Below are positions 10,620 to 22,587 of a stretch of 64,000 bases of DNA, one piece after another. Numbering within the stretch: position 1 is the first letter of the stretch; each line of letters starts with the position of its first letter. The DNA lies in assembly GCA_018806985.1 (NCBI GenBank), contig JADANN010000033.1, positions 2,806,663 through 2,870,662 on the forward strand. The letters run 5' to 3'. Below the pieces are notes generated by a model that was given only the letters and a program-made list of their open reading frames with translations, was not told where the DNA came from and made no database searches. Position numbers and translations under genes: made by a program. Origin of the DNA: Angiostrongylus vasorum (lineage: Eukaryota > Nematoda > Chromadorea > Rhabditida > Metastrongylidae).

Positions 10620-13600
10620 TTTACTCTGTATTATACTATGAAAACATAAATGTTCAGCGCAGAGATATTTGAAAGTTGCAGGAAGCCACGATTTCAACGA
10701 TATTGGAACGATCTATGCGAAAAAACAAATGTGGGAGTTAATTCTTGGAAGAAATCATAGGTGAAATGGCCTCTAAGATAATTAAGACAAATGATCTACA
10801 GATGACTTGCAAGACTTTGTAATCCGCTTGCTGCCAATGCGTTTTTTTTTTCTTGCGGAAAACGTCACTGCATCTTACTGAATTCTGTGGCTGAGGTTGG
10901 CAGTACAAATGGATCGTGGGTGAACTCTGTTCGGACGGAAAAAGCCATACACTTGGCTGAGGATACAGATGTTGCTCAACTTTAGTCTATGTTATGCTTT
11001 CAGTTACGTTTACACTGAAAAATATGAGAAGAAAGTACAAAGAGACTTAATCCTAGAAGACCCACTAGGCGTCAAACGGATGAAACACCCAACGATTACG
11101 ATGAAATGTTATAGAGCGATATCGTTGATTCCGGACAAACTTACTTACATATTTGATTACCTATTTAAGCACTTAGATGGCCTCTCCTCAAGTCTCTTGC
11201 AGGTCCCAACGCTTCTTCCATCCAATTCGTTGTCTTACAGCTTTCAGTTGTAGAGGAGAAATTCCTTATTTGGTCTCGATCACAGCTTCCGCTGCATCTG
11301 GGGACTTTGTAATCTTCCCTCATCAATATCTTAAGAGTTGACACCAAAATTTTAAGATTTCCACATTAGGGCACTCCTACGTTTTCACCACGAGCTATCC
11401 CTCGGCCTTTACGAACCAGAACAAGTTGACTGTCTTTGCGATAAAAATTCTACCAGCATTATAGCGATCGCTGCGACGAATGCTATGATTATTGGAACGA
11501 CCACTCAAAGAAGACATAACGAGTCAAATTCGTACTGAAGGGGGAAGAACATAAAAGGTGTGGTCAAAAAAATCTGACAACAGCCAAAGATTGGGGAATT
11601 TGTCACAACCGTCTAAAGAACAAATGAAGTTAAAAGTGACATTATTTTGCTTAGTGAGATCTTAGTGGTGAAAAAAATTCCGGCACAAGGAACACTGCAA
11701 CCAAACGTGAGTGCTTACAATACCTCGAAGCAAGTGTAAACTATTTATAACGGACTAGTGATTAAAATCCGGTGTTCCACAATGACCAAATTTGCTCATT
11801 GTCAAGTGTTTTACGCGAAGGTGAAATACCATGTGAAGGCGAACATGACATAGAAATTGGCGAAAAACTACACTTGGGCAGGTATTACACTGATATTGCA
11901 GATGAACAATGAAAACGAATTCTGCGGGAAAATTGGGAAACTAAACAGTGAATAGAGGCCCATCCGTCTAAGGTCAACAACACAAACACTTGCATCGCTC
12001 TACGCCTCCTCATCAATAGAAACCCGCTTCCATAAGCCTAATTGCAACGAATGCGATAACTTCAGCCGTATACGAAATGATGAATGGCGTAGCAGAAAAA
12101 GAAAACGACTGACATCCCAGCAAACGCATGAAAATTGCTATAATGCACGGATGAGGAGTTCTGCACTGCATCAGTGAAGAAAGAAAAAAAATCGTGCTCG
12201 ATGGCAATAATACATCAATATGTTCAAGAACGGTCATTACTGAAAAAGTTAGAGGAAGTGTTAATGCTTATTCTTACCCGTAATGGATTAAGGTGAAGAA
12301 ATAGTATACTGTAACTCTTGGAGATTTTGCAAAACTCCATTCTCCAACATTTTTCGCAACAGTCCACTAAGGGTTCAGCATTACCGCTAGTGTTTATTCT
12401 GTGTACAGATGACATGAATGATGTAATGAATCAGTGCACTCACAGAACCAATAAGTCGAACGGCAAAGTGAACCTGTGCCTAACCGGAAGCCATAAAGTT
12501 TTGGAACGATGGAAAATTTACATCTAAGAGTGGTGCGAACACGAAAAGAAATACATTATGGAAGTTCTCCGTCAAGTAGTGTTCTTCTACAATCGATTTG
12601 TGGACTAACCTAGCGCGTTACCACACAACAGGTAACAACTTCGGTGACTTCGTCATGAAGTGATGCCCAAGGCACCAGCTTATTATGCATCCGGAATCAT
12701 TAGTACTTAGCTCGGAGATAAGTGGCACAATCGCCACGTGTCTCACTCTAGATGGAATAGAACACTGGAAAAAACAATGTATTTACGCGTAGATCATCAC
12801 CATGATGGGAATGTGTCCGTCTTATCGCTGAATTGAACTGATGAAACATCAAAAGAAATCGGGAATAAGGACGAGATAGAAGACTTCTCAAAATTTTCGA
12901 TAAAACACTAGACTAGAACTGCATCTCGAACGATGTTGACGTAGACTGCACCGTTGTGACGCAAATGGAACAACGCAATGTTACTCAATAGCGGAGAAGA
13001 GATGGTCGCACACTCCTCATTCTGTGCAGAAACTCGGCACTCGTGCTTCCGGTGCTGCGCTGAAGAAGGAGGGAGGAAGAGTAGGACAGCAAACTCTGCC
13101 GCATAGTCGGAAAACAGAACAACAGCATAGAAAGGGAGAAAGAATAAGAATAGAAAGAGGAACAAAACAGTGGGTTTTCTTGACGATGACGTTCGAATTG
13201 AAGCAACTGTTAACCTATGACGCCTCGTATGGACACTATAGTGTCCGTATTCAGTTTATTGGGCTAGAGAGCTTTTTATTTACCGCATTAATACTTATTC
13301 GACAGCTAACCGAAAGTAGTAAAAATTAGGGAAAGACCAGAAAAAACGTTCTCTACCCTTAAGGATTCAACGAAACCCCTTTTTTTTCGAAAAAGTTCAT
13401 TCAGCGATAATTTGACTGATAATTGTCCTTTCCTTCGTTCTAATCGCTGTGGTCAACCCATGACATGTGTGTATATAAAAAAAAATCGAAGTAGACTAGA
13501 GATGGGATGCAGAATACCCCAAAAATGCTGATAGCAATGCATTTGCTTAGGAGACCATAGTAATACAATGTAAATAGTAGCATACATATCATTCACATCC

Positions 13601-13890
13601 ATAGGACGATAGAACGTCTCTTCTATAATTTCGAAATGTTCATGATCCCTAAAGCACCTTAGTTCTTCGAAAATTGTTTCTTTTTTTGTTTTCAAAAAAC
13701 CCCGAAATCCGCCGTCGACGAAAAATTGTTCGCATTCGATTGGGCAGCCACGCTAAACTGCGCCGGCGTTTTATAGGATAAAAGGCGCGTCGTAGTTATA
13801 AGATTACTAGGAATCTACAATTTTTGCAACAGCAACATTCTGTAGCAAGCTATTAATTTTCAAAATAATTCCATCAATTGTTGGGAAACA
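10620..13890. other. 3.3 kb of anonymous AT-rich DNA
   Basis: This is the longest stretch without a recognised element. Short ORFs (10969-11253, 13024-13329 and others) have no motifs, no collinear partners and no coding-like organisation. No tandem or inverted repeat was obvious by eye. It may hold very old elements or introns of an unrecognised gene. Confidence 0.4.
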
Positions 13891-13894
13891 AAAA

Positions 13895-14178
13895 GAGGCG
13901 CATGTAGCGCAGGGGTCGAGGGCGCCCTGCAACACACATAGAATGGAATACCGAACCCCAGGCTCACCAAAACCCTCCATCTCCTCGTGGTGGTCAAATT
14001 GGCACCAGACCGGTCTGGGAGGATAACAGCACTGATTCGATGTATAGGTAGGCCTCTGTAAGTTATCGCATAGCCCAGACATGCATTCAATCACCTCCAA
14101 CGATGCTTAACGAGGTCGAATGCACGGCGCATCCTTCAGGGAATGATCAACGCCGGAGACTTTATCCTTCATTCCCTC
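13895..14178 (+). mobile_element. SINE-B, near full length, sense
   Basis: It holds catgtagcgcaggggtcgag (A box), a weak B box, ggcaccagaccggtctggga (shared core), atgcattcaatcacctccaa, and a catccttcagggaatgatca block followed by a tttatcc tail. Confidence 0.65.
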
Positions 14179-14179
14179 A

Positions 14180-15115
14180 AATTCTTATAATCATATAATA
14201 ACACATCAAAAGGAAGTGATTCTAAAAATATTTTAGATGAAGGTGCAAATAACCATTAAGTATCACCTGTGAATCCTGTGGTCTTGCATAGTAGTTTCGA
14301 CTTCCACTGTAATTTTTGTATCAGGAAACCTACCTAAGAGGAGCTATCCATAAGTGCTTTCCTTCAAAAAAATATTAAAAAATAAAAGGCATCATAAGAA
14401 TAGTGTAACGACGTTGATGCTAATTAGGCAAACTGGGTTCAGTGAACAGCGCTTGGGCGAAAGTAGGGAATAATGAGATGTAGTAGGGCTCACTTTAAGC
14501 TTCTCAATGATGCATGACAGCTACAGCGAGAATAAATGTGGGAAGTTAAAAATTTCTCAGTGTCAGCTTTTACACTAATGTATTGGACTAACAATTAAGT
14601 ATACGTGCTATTCCTGCGTCATAAATCACCCTAAGCTTACATGCTGATATAACAAATAAACAAAAAAAAGACTAAAAAATGTGCCGAGTTTCAAAAAATA
14701 CGCCTGCTATTGGAAGACCAGGTTGTGTCGGGCGAATCACAGAGTTCTTCCTCAGCACAATGAAACAGTACAAAATCTTTTGTCGTCTCAATCGTCCAAC
14801 ATATTTTTCTTTGCAGGTTTGAATTCTATGGACGAAGTAATATTCCGATACAACAGCAAGCACTGAAGTACTAGAAGACCAAACTCATAGTGCTAAGTTC
14901 AAATACCTTAGATAAAAAAACTAATAGTAGTTTATCAGATAATTCTTGCTTGGGTAAGAAAAACTTAACAAACTTTACCAATGATAGGAGAATATCACAT
15001 TCCCGACATAGCCGACTGCTGAAAACCTCCTCAGAACTTTGGCGTAACAAAAAGCACTTGAGGAGTTGAGAGCTTTTATTGAGTTATAAAGAAGAATAAG
15101 GAGGACCCTTTTTTG
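14180..15115. other. anonymous spacer
   Basis: AT-rich. A degenerate reverse match to the PLE terminal motif (tcctcagaactttgg) near 15028 is too weak to call. Confidence 0.35.
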
Positions 15116-15117
15116 CG

Positions 15118-15230
15118 GATAAAGAGTAAGGTAACATCCTCGTATTTTCTCATCAAGAAAACTGTATTATTTGATAAATTCCGAGGTTAATAGAAAGTCG
15201 GTCTTGAGAATTGTGAAGGAAACTTTCTTC
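15118..15230 (+). mobile_element. PLE 3' terminal fragment
   Basis: It contains catcctcgtattttctcatc, then ttccgaggttaatagaaagt and cggtc. These are the same final blocks as PLE-1 (5598-5670). The hammerhead-like part is absent. Confidence 0.5.
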
Positions 15231-15234
15231 TCTC

Positions 15235-16325
15235 TTTATTAATTACCCATCCAATTTTAAAATCGTTAAAAAATTGAAATAATCGAGGAAGTTAAAGCAA
15301 GACCTCCAAGTGTTGGAAAACACTATCGTGTACAAGTAGATGAAAGCCATATGTTTATCCATGTGTTACTGTCTTTCGTACTTTAAGTTAAGTACGAGCC
15401 TCAAATAGAAGCAAAAGCGGGGAAAAAACTTTTGTTGGACTCGATAAAATCAGAATTAAATCTTGGTAAGGTAATATTCATTTCGATCCAGAAGACAATT
15501 AGGCTAAGAGTAAAGCTATGTCAACGAAGACTGTAGCAAGCACCACCGTTGGTAAGTTCCCCATCAGAAATACTAAGAGAAAACAACATCATAGCAAAAA
15601 AGTAATGATTTCCGTATCATTCGCGTTTGAGGAACCAATTGAGCATCTAATGCCTTAGGTGGACGCGTAGAGTTACTGGTACCCGGATGACTCATTAGAT
15701 TATTAACGGGACTATAAGTGGTAGATGTAAAGTTTCTAGTTATTCATTAACTTTTACGACAGAAAATAAGGGTTTGTTTCTAAATGTGATTAGAATGGAT
15801 ATGACAAAAAAACTTTCATAAGTCCTAGAAAGCCTCATCAGAAATGAAAGATTTTTTTTAAAAGAAATCTAGTGATAGTGAAAACTCGTACGATTTCAGA
15901 ACGAGAAACTGCAGGTCGAAGAAGTTAGGGAGAAAGTTTCATAATTCAATTCCCTGAGAAAACACGGCTAACACCACATTCGTGAAAGCTCCCGTCAGAA
16001 ATAGCAACCTTAATCCTATGAAGAAGCTAGCAGTAAGACCTCCAAAGTCAAAAACACCACTACTGTGTTATTTCTGAGAATCCTCTTACGCAGTAATTGT
16101 TGGTTTTTTTCTGTTAATTGCTTGTGTATTGACATTTGGTTTTCATTACGATCTTCGATAGAAACAGCTGTTATCCAGATGTTATTCTCAAAGTCGTTCT
16201 CCATTTAGCGTACATGTATCACTAAATACTTCAACATGAGAGTAAACTCTAATGAGGAATTAAAGTGGCGTTAGCAGCAACGAAAACAGCTCGGAGACGA
16301 TGACCTTAAAGAACACGCCCTGTTG
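15235..16325. other. anonymous spacer
   Basis: No gene recognised. Two loosely similar caccac..cagaaata segments (about 15541-15575 and 15972-16005) may be a diverged duplication. Confidence 0.35.
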
Positions 16326-16469
16326 AAAAACAGTATTGGTTCCCAGGATCGACTTTCTATTAACCTCGGCACTGGAATATGAATGCGTCGTTTTCTTGTT
16401 CAGCAATCGCGAGGTTGTTAAACAGCATACATTTACTTCCATAGAAAAAACACAATACAATACAACAGT

Positions 16470-16505
16470 AGCTGACGTTTCGGCAGTATCGCCTTCTTCA
16501 GAGCC
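16470..16505 (-). ncRNA. hammerhead-like motif, left arm
   Basis: On the minus strand: GGCT, CTGAAGA, AGGCGATACTGCC, GAAAC, GTC, AGCT. The core and the GAAAC-GUC segment are intact. Stem II is weak. Confidence 0.42.
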
Positions 16506-16602
16506 GCTTTTTTACGTGCCTTCCAATGAGGAAGGTCATCAACCTTATGCGACTATAATCAGCTGTTCTAATCTTCCTCATTGGAAGGCACGTAAAAAAA
16601 GC

Positions 16603-16638
16603 GGCTCTGAAGAAGGCGATACTGCTGAAACGTCAGCT
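16603..16638 (+). ncRNA. hammerhead-like motif, right arm
   Basis: GGCT (16603-16606), CTGAAGA, AGGCGATACTGCT, GAAAC (16627-16631), GTC, AGCT. It differs from the left-arm copy only in the stem II closing base (T for C), which restores an A-U pair next to the core. Confidence 0.42.
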
Positions 16639-16739
16639 ACTGTTGTATTGTATTGTGTTTTTTCATATGGAAGTAAATGTATGCTGTTTAACAACCTCGC
16701 GATTGCTGAACAAGAAAACGACGCAAACAGTATTGGTTT

Positions 16740-18715
16740 TATTCTTTGAATACGAAAAAAAGTGGAAGAAAGCTTTCTTCAGTAGCCTTTTTGTCGACTG
16801 GAAGGTTATAAATTTTCTTGGTCTACATCGTTGTCTAGGAGCGCCATTAAAGGCGACAAACAACACTGAGAATAATGGAAGGAGCGACTGAAAGCAGTAG
16901 GATAAAAAAATTGAGATGGTCCCTCATGAAAGTCACAGCATCCAGATAAATGTTAGTAAAATTCTAGCAAGCATAAACAAGTATAGCAGGGAAAAAAAAC
17001 TCGACAGAGTGCTCCAGATCAAAGCCAGACGGAAAAGATGGAACGAGTAATAATACTGTCACTTGATATCGACTAGAAAACAAAATTCAGAGGAGCACGA
17101 CAGCGTGTGTTCACCAACAGCGATCAATCAATATCCATTTTTAGCATGTCCACAACAAGGATGGAAACGAGAACGTTTATGGAAAGTAAGAGCTATAAAC
17201 AACAATCAGGAAGCCAGCTCTGCTTGCTCGAGCGGCGTGACACTCGTGGCGAAAAAGCTGTCAGCTGGCTGAATCGATAAGGCGTGTGAATTGTGTGTGG
17301 AGAGGTCCAGACACATTCGGGGAGCACACACTGAGTTCAATCACAAACAAGACGGAAATGGGAGAGAATGAGGCGGTACAGGAAGAATGCACTACAAGCC
17401 ACCCATCACCTGAACAGTTCGTCTAGGGGAAGAACTACTAGATTTCGTCGATAGAAGTGCAGCTTTAACAGAAGAAACGATAACGCGCAAGAACGACCAT
17501 TTTTATATGCGGCACCCGCTCGGGACCACGCCTCCTAATTCTTTTGCCGCACGTGACGGTGTGCTTTGAGAAACTCGTCCGAGAAGGGTACTTTTATGAG
17601 TTGTTAGGTGTAGAGAGGGATTTTTCACGAACCATGATTTTCGACACCGGTTGTTTATTGGAGAAACTACGGACTTAATCTGAAACGAAGTATGGGAAAT
17701 GGACTTTGGCGGCTCTGAAAGAATACGCATTAGCCTCAATGCATGCAGTCATCAATTGCTCGCACTATTTCACCACCCATATCTCTATGCCATTGCGCTG
17801 TTCGTTCACTATAATTTGTACCGGATCTCATAAAAGTCCCTCCGTAATTTTTTGCATCCAATTTGCCAAGCGTGCATCTCATTTCGTAAAGCGTCCATAT
17901 AATTTTCGAGGATCTTTTCCAGAATGCTAATAGAAGAGCTGGATGTCGAACGAAGATAGAATAATAAAATTTACTGAGAAGGAAGCTAGTAGGAGTAAAG
18001 TAGTAGGACGTACTATAAAACAGGAACTGACTGTAATGGGACAATCATCAGTTCAGTCATTGTTCATTAACTTAACTGCGAATACCCCGGTCATATTTTA
18101 TTCTCATCGGAAAAAACAGCAAAAGTATTCTGAATGAAAATCAGGCAAAATAGCGGTGAATAAACCATCTAAAAAAAGTAGTAGACGACTAAGGACTAAG
18201 GACGGCCACACGAGCTCACATATTACCAAGTGTTGTTTAATTCTTTAGAATTCAACAAAAACATTACAAATTAGTAGCAGGTAGCACTACGACTTAATGC
18301 TGTTAATGTCCTTATTAGTGTGCTATTCAGTGGCAGGTTGATGCAGCGCAGTAATTAGGAGTACCCTGGATACGTCGCTAATGTTTCCCTTCCTCGCCAC
18401 GAGTAAGCTATGTAAGTCTTCCCTTCGAGGTCATCCCGCCGAGGTCAGAACATTTATACCAGACACATCTGCGAGGACAAAAGCTCTGACACGGTAGAAC
18501 ACCGCAAGTCATTGATGAGAGACGTGTCTGTTTCATGTCAACCAATTGTAGGCGATTTGCTGATGATTTATTGCCTAACTCCTGCAGATGTCGTTATGCT
18601 CTAAACTGCTCTAAACACAGCAACGCCACCGTCACGATGGAAGTCATGGGCAATAGGAAATGTGCTTTGTTACCCACTACTCTTCAACAGAAGTTCTCCG
18701 TGTATCCAATTTTTA
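16740..18715. other. anonymous 2-kb stretch with a minus-strand ORF cluster
   Basis: Mostly anonymous. Minus-strand ORFs at 17503-17739 and 17736-18044 read consecutively, and the latter ends RTAQWHRDMGGEIVRAIDDC. The residue mix is more protein-like than elsewhere, but I recognise no family and there is no clear splice or start context. It may be a repeat-derived leader or a gene relic. Confidence 0.3.
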
Positions 18716-18719
18716 TATC

Positions 18720-18830
18720 CTGGTGATGGTGCCAAAGATGGTGTCCAGATCTGAGAAAGACGGAATCGCTTGAAGCGTTAGCCGAATAAACCTTCTTACC
18801 AACGTCGTGTTAGCTGAATAATCCAGGAAG
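18720..18830 (+). mobile_element. solo PLE terminus, subfamily 2
   Basis: It holds ctgagaaagacggaatcgct, gaagcgttagccgaataaac and accaacgtcgtgttagctga. These are collinear with 39145-39215 and, in reverse, with 27095-27175. The hammerhead-like core is degraded (CTGAGAA, GAAGC). Confidence 0.5.
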
Positions 18831-18834
18831 GCAT

Positions 18835-19354
18835 CCAGTTATTGTCTTCGCTTCTTCGACTCCTTCGTTTTTGCCATAATTAACCCTTTGTTTTCTTTTT
18901 TTCATCTTCCTAACGGCCATTATCATGTAGTATGTCATTAAAGATAACTAACCACTAACTAGATTTGTTTTCAATGTAAAAATTGTGAAAATCATATCCT
19001 TCTGTCCTAAGTGAAGTCAAACCCAATGGTACAGGTTTGTTCTAATCGTATGAAATTGGTTATCGGTTGCAGTTTCCTAAGCTAAGTATTTTAAGAATGG
19101 GTTGAAACAAAATGATAAAGAAAGATAAAAAGTGTTCCATTTGTCTCCATGAAAATTTTCGTGGTTTTTCCAGTCTTAGGAGATTGCCGATTAAAAAAGT
19201 GAATGTGGGAACTCTAAGATAATTATGAACAGATTTTTGTTATGATATGGTTCTTCAAGGAAAGTGCCTCATTCTCTTAATATCTAGCCAGAGAATCATG
19301 AAATTGTCTTAATAACTCAAAAGGACCGACCTTTTACAAACCTTGACACAATTA

Positions 19355-19355
<1 letters not shown>
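18835..19355. other. anonymous spacer
   Basis: AT-rich. No recognised feature up to the TA microsatellite. Confidence 0.4.

Positions 19356-19357
<2 letters not shown>

Positions 19358-19397
<40 letters not shown>
19358..19397. repeat. (TA)n microsatellite, left part
   Basis: About 19 TA units directly before the SINE-B head. TA units resume after the SINE at 19685-19697, so the SINE landed in a pre-existing TA tract. Confidence 0.9.
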
Positions 19398-19684
19398 GGG
19401 CGCGTGTGGCGCAGTGGTTGGAGGCGCCACTGCGACATACACCTGGAATCGATACATGCGCCCATGGCCCACCAAGCTTTTCCATCCCTCCGGGATCGGC
19501 AAATTAGTACCAGATTTGTCTGGGAGGCTAGCAGCACTGGCTCGATACATCGGTAGACCACCGCGAGTCATTGTAAAGGCCAGATATGCATACAATCACC
19601 TCCAACGATATTTAATGAAGTCGAATGCATAGCGCATGCTTCAGGGGATTGATCAACGCCGAGAGCTTTATCCTTTTTATCCAT
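19398..19684 (+). mobile_element. SINE-B, full length, reference copy
   Basis: The tRNA-like head runs from GGGCGCG (19398) to TGCGCCC (19457-19463). These two ends pair as a 7-bp acceptor stem with one G-U. A box TGGCGCAGTGG and a B-box-like AATCGATAC lie between them. The shared core accagatttgtctgggag follows, then a unique 3' domain (tcattgtaaaggccagatat, caatcacctccaacgatatt, gattgatcaacgccgagagc) and a tttatcc tail. The family is Pol III-like by these boxes. Its mobilising LINE is not identified. Confidence 0.8.
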
Positions 19685-19775
19685 TATATATATATATTTT
19701 TTGCGAACTACTCTTGTTGAGCTGATGCGAGGTTAGTATAAGTTGTCGTTGTCGTTGTTGTAGCTGTCGTTCGAT

Positions 19776-19811
19776 GGCTGATGTCTCGGCAGCATGGCCT
19801 TCCTCAGAGCC
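19776..19811 (-). ncRNA. hammerhead-like motif (PLE-2 terminus), one core change
   Basis: Minus strand: GGCT, CTGAGGA, AGGCCATGCTGCC, GAGAC, ATC, AGCC. GGC/GCC could form stem II and GGCT/AGCC stem I. GAAAC has become GAGAC. Confidence 0.35.
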
Positions 19812-19999
19812 CGGGCGTACTTCATGTAGCAGTAGCTTTATAATTCCGTGAAATATCTATTGTACTAGTGAGGATCTAACACATAAATAAACACCAATTT
19901 GTTCAAAAACTGCTCACCGTGATACTGCGAGTGGAATCCCCGTTTGTTGTTCACGTGGGATGACGAGTGTACCTTCCCAGCTCAAAAAAACCAATATGA

Positions 20000-21125
20000 A
20001 ATAAGGCGCCAGACCACGTGTGATGGTGAGGCATTCGTCTTTCCGGTTTATCTGTGGGGTTTTGAACTTTATCCAAAGTGCTTCAAGAGTCTTGGACGTT
20101 GACTCTCTCTATTCCTGCGCTGATATCCGGATGGCCACTTCAAAATCATCGCCATTGTGCTTTCATGCCCCATGTGCGCTTAGAAGAGTACTTTGGCGAT
20201 TTTTAAGTTTCTCAACTAGATGTTCTTTCGTGCGGACACAAAGTGGTTTGCCACTTCCCCCAATGCGTTCTTCTCTGCCTACCTTACATGAGATCAAGTA
20301 TATTGTACCTGAATTCATGCAATCCCCGTCTCTCCCATTAGCTCAGACCACACAATTTTGTGAGCTGCACAAACGATCATAGAGGCGGTTGCGAACTAAC
20401 TGGCGGCAGGATATTATGTGGGAGGTCAATAACCGCTGCCTGCATTTCAAGATCACTTTTCTTAGGCACCTTTTAATGGCGTAACTTAATCCGTTTGATA
20501 TTAAGGGTAGCTTGAAAGGGATCTTACTTAGGTCCGTAACATTATTTTGGGGTATAACTCCAACTTTTGGTCTCGTTCGAGTGGGTTCTGTTTCATAGCT
20601 ATTTTCGGTGCTACGTTTAGTGATTCCTTCCTTTCCTGTTCTCTTGTTCATGCACTTTTAGCCGCTCGGTGCATGCTTCTGATGAGTGTTTTTTAACTTG
20701 TGTGAAGCAGATTGGAAGGCTAGTGCACTAGTATATTTTAGTACTTGGTTTTCGATGCCATCTTGTTATGCAGCCACTTTCTGAAAGCTGCATTTGGATC
20801 TTTAAGAATGGAAGGCACTTCTCGATTGGTTTTTCTCGTGTGCATTTTATATACTTTGGCTTCTATCTAACAATTCGAAGCACTCGTCAATCCATTCTTG
20901 CACGGAACAAACGGTGAAGCCCTTGTCTTTCGTATCGACAGTAAGGTAAGGGACGGTGATCGAGAACTGTGGCTACCACCTTGAACATAAAAGCGATGGC
21001 AAGGATTGGTGCTAATAGCTGTCCCATAGCCAATCCTCTAATTCGTGCAGAATTATTCTGCCGAATACTAAAGAATGAACAACGAAGACACCGTCTAAGA
21101 GAGTCATTAGTTGCCGCATGGAGAA
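20000..21125 (-). pseudogene. PLE-2 reverse transcriptase / GIY-YIG protein, broken
   Basis: Reading from 21125 downwards: an RT segment with RIRGLAMGQLLAPILAIAFM (about 21050-20990), the family's GLAMGQ block. The YIDD catalytic box is destroyed and reads CRYERQG in the best frame. A thumb-like stretch with KYIKCTREKP follows. The linker ORF (20343-20651, 102 codons) contains LSYAIKRCLRKV and RQLVRNRLYDRLC. The GIY-YIG core is badly decayed. The final block, TLEALWIKFKTPQINRKDEC, is readable near 20060-20100. Order and motifs fit a Penelope-like RT fused to GIY-YIG. Multiple stops show it is dead. Confidence 0.68.
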
Positions 21126-21129
21126 GCCA

Positions 21130-21530
21130 TACGTATTTAACTTTTTTTTATTTTTCAAATATGGAAATGCACAAGAATTTAGAAAAAGGCAAAAAATCAG
21201 AAAAGTTACTTTTAGAAACTTGTCATGCTGCTTCTACCTACCTACCCATACTACCAGAACATTCTTCCCTACTAAGTACTCTTTCTAGGCAGCATTTCGT
21301 AAATTATTCAGTTCATGAGATTTTTCTCGTGTCAATGTCACCAGAAATAGACCGATGGCTGGCATGTCTTGTTTGCACATTGATGATGAAACATTATGAC
21401 GACAGATGAGTGGAACAAGTGGTTCACAATCACGTCTTCAAGGAGATGGAGATGTGTATGGAAGCACTACTAGTATGAAAGAATTACTCACATGTGTGTT
21501 CCTTATATTGTATGGGTTATATTTTGTGTA
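21130..21530. other. anonymous spacer
   Basis: Lies between PLE-2 and RTE2. A 146-codon ORF at 20969-21409 runs antisense over PLE-2 RT and into this spacer. It has no independent motif. Confidence 0.4.
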
Positions 21531-21532
21531 TA

Positions 21533-22587
21533 GAAACAGTCATAGAAGCGCTGGACAGCCAGGGAGTCCCTACTCAGTAAACAAGGAATCTTAGTAAGCT
21601 ATATAAAAAATTTCACAACCCACATATCACCATTCTACAACAATATTAGCATCGGTATCAAACGGGGGGTTAGACAAGGCGATATCATCTCGCCAAAATT
21701 ATTTACCGCCACCCTCGACAACGTCATGCGAACATTGAAATGGGGAATACTAGAGTGGAAATCGATGCTCGGCAATCACACCATCTTCGCTTTGCTGATG
21801 ACGTCGTTCTAATAACACCAAACATCAGCCTAGAGAAAGGAATGGTTGCCGTCTTTGACAATGCCTCTGGAAAGATTGGTCTTCGACTAAATCTCACAAA
21901 AACGGTGTTCATAAGGAACGGATTGGTTTCGTACGCCCCATTCACGCTCAAAGGAACGAATATCTCCGAATGCTTCAGTTACGTCTATCTAGTTCGGGGG
22001 AATCAACATGTTAAACGACTTAGCGCCAGAGCTGAGCAGAGGAAACAAGCGGCTTGGGGAGCTTTCAAGAGAATCGAGGATGTAGTGAAGGGAACAAAGG
22101 CGACTCAACGGCACTCCCTACCTTAACGTATGCATCAGAAACCTGGTGCCTGCGTGAGCACGATGAAAGATCGCTTAGCATTATTGGACACGCAGTCGAA
22201 AGTACGATGCTCGGAGTATCATGCGTCACACAAATGAGGGACGGGATCAGAAGCTCAGACCTACGTCTACTACTGAAAATCAATGATGTCGTTATATCCG
22301 CCAAACTGTCTAAGATAAGGTGAGCTGTACAAGCAGTGCGTATGCACGATAACCAATGGACATGACCCCTTAGTGGCTGGATTTTTTAAGATGTCAAGGG
22401 TACTGCAGGGGGACTACCCAGCCCGTGGTCAGAGTTCATCATGAAATTCCTAGAAGAATGATTTGGTGCTCAACGAGTCCCTAGACCGGGTAGAACCCAC
22501 TGGGCTACTCTTGCAAGCGACAGGGAAAAGTAGAAGATTTATTGGCGCCCGCTTGAGTCACTCGACGATTATCGGGACGACAGGTGA
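21533..22587 (+). pseudogene. RTE2a reverse transcriptase palm, thumb and C-terminus, frameshifted
   Basis: The fragment begins VIEALDSQGVPTQ, then after an indel GIKRGVRQGDIISPKLF (about 21658-21708), the family's RT block. The catalytic box is intact as HHLRFADDVVLI (about 21778-21813), within a 128-codon open stretch (21740-22126). A further frame (22054-22323) gives LTYASETWCLREHDERSLS and SSDLR. The C-terminus reads HWATLASDR and ends RPLESLDDYRDDR-stop. At least three frameshifts break it. In an intact element this protein reverse-transcribes element RNA at a nicked target. Confidence 0.78.

Larger units (their letters stand above)
16342..16724. mobile_element. foldback PLE terminus with 14-bp target duplication
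   Basis: Two PLE 3' termini lie head to head. The left arm (minus strand, to 16534) carries the full terminal end, starting cccaggatcgactttctatt. The right arm (16573-16725, plus strand) is cut short. Arms of about 150 bp are nearly identical around a 38-bp loop. AAACAGTATTGGTT occurs on both sides (16328-16341 and 16725-16738), so the whole palindrome inserted as one unit. Each arm carries a hammerhead-like motif. Confidence 0.72.
19700..21125 (-). mobile_element. Penelope-like element remnant PLE-2
   Basis: A minus-strand PLE. Its 3' end lies near 19700 and a hammerhead-like motif at 19776-19811. GIY-YIG relics lie at about 20000-20340, the linker ORF at 20343-20651 and the C-terminal RT palm and thumb at about 20700-21125. 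The terminus resembles the 43.4-kb copy (gagctgatgcgag, GTT-rich block). It is 5'-truncated inside RT. Confidence 0.68.

Noticed and set aside
10969..11253. 94-codon ORF as a host gene
   Set aside because: No recognisable motif, no supporting context and AT-rich composition. ORFs of this size are expected by chance in this much DNA.
13024..13329. 101-codon ORF as a host gene
   Set aside because: Overlaps equally long antisense ORFs, has no family signature and ends in low-information sequence.
14995..15050. Another hammerhead-like PLE terminus
   Set aside because: Only a partial reversed match (tcctcag). Neither GAAAC nor stem pairing is preserved.
18535..18726. FADD motif (RFADDLL) suggesting another reverse transcriptase
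   Set aside because: No other RT blocks occur before or after it in any frame. It is probably coincidence.
19398..19463. Functional tRNA gene
   Set aside because: Acceptor ends and A/B boxes are present, but the anticodon region is not a proper loop and the sequence continues as a repeated SINE body. The same applies to the other SINE-B and SINE-C heads.
20969..21409. 146-codon ORF as a gene
   Set aside because: Its first part is antisense to PLE-2 reverse transcriptase, which has recognisable motifs on the other strand.
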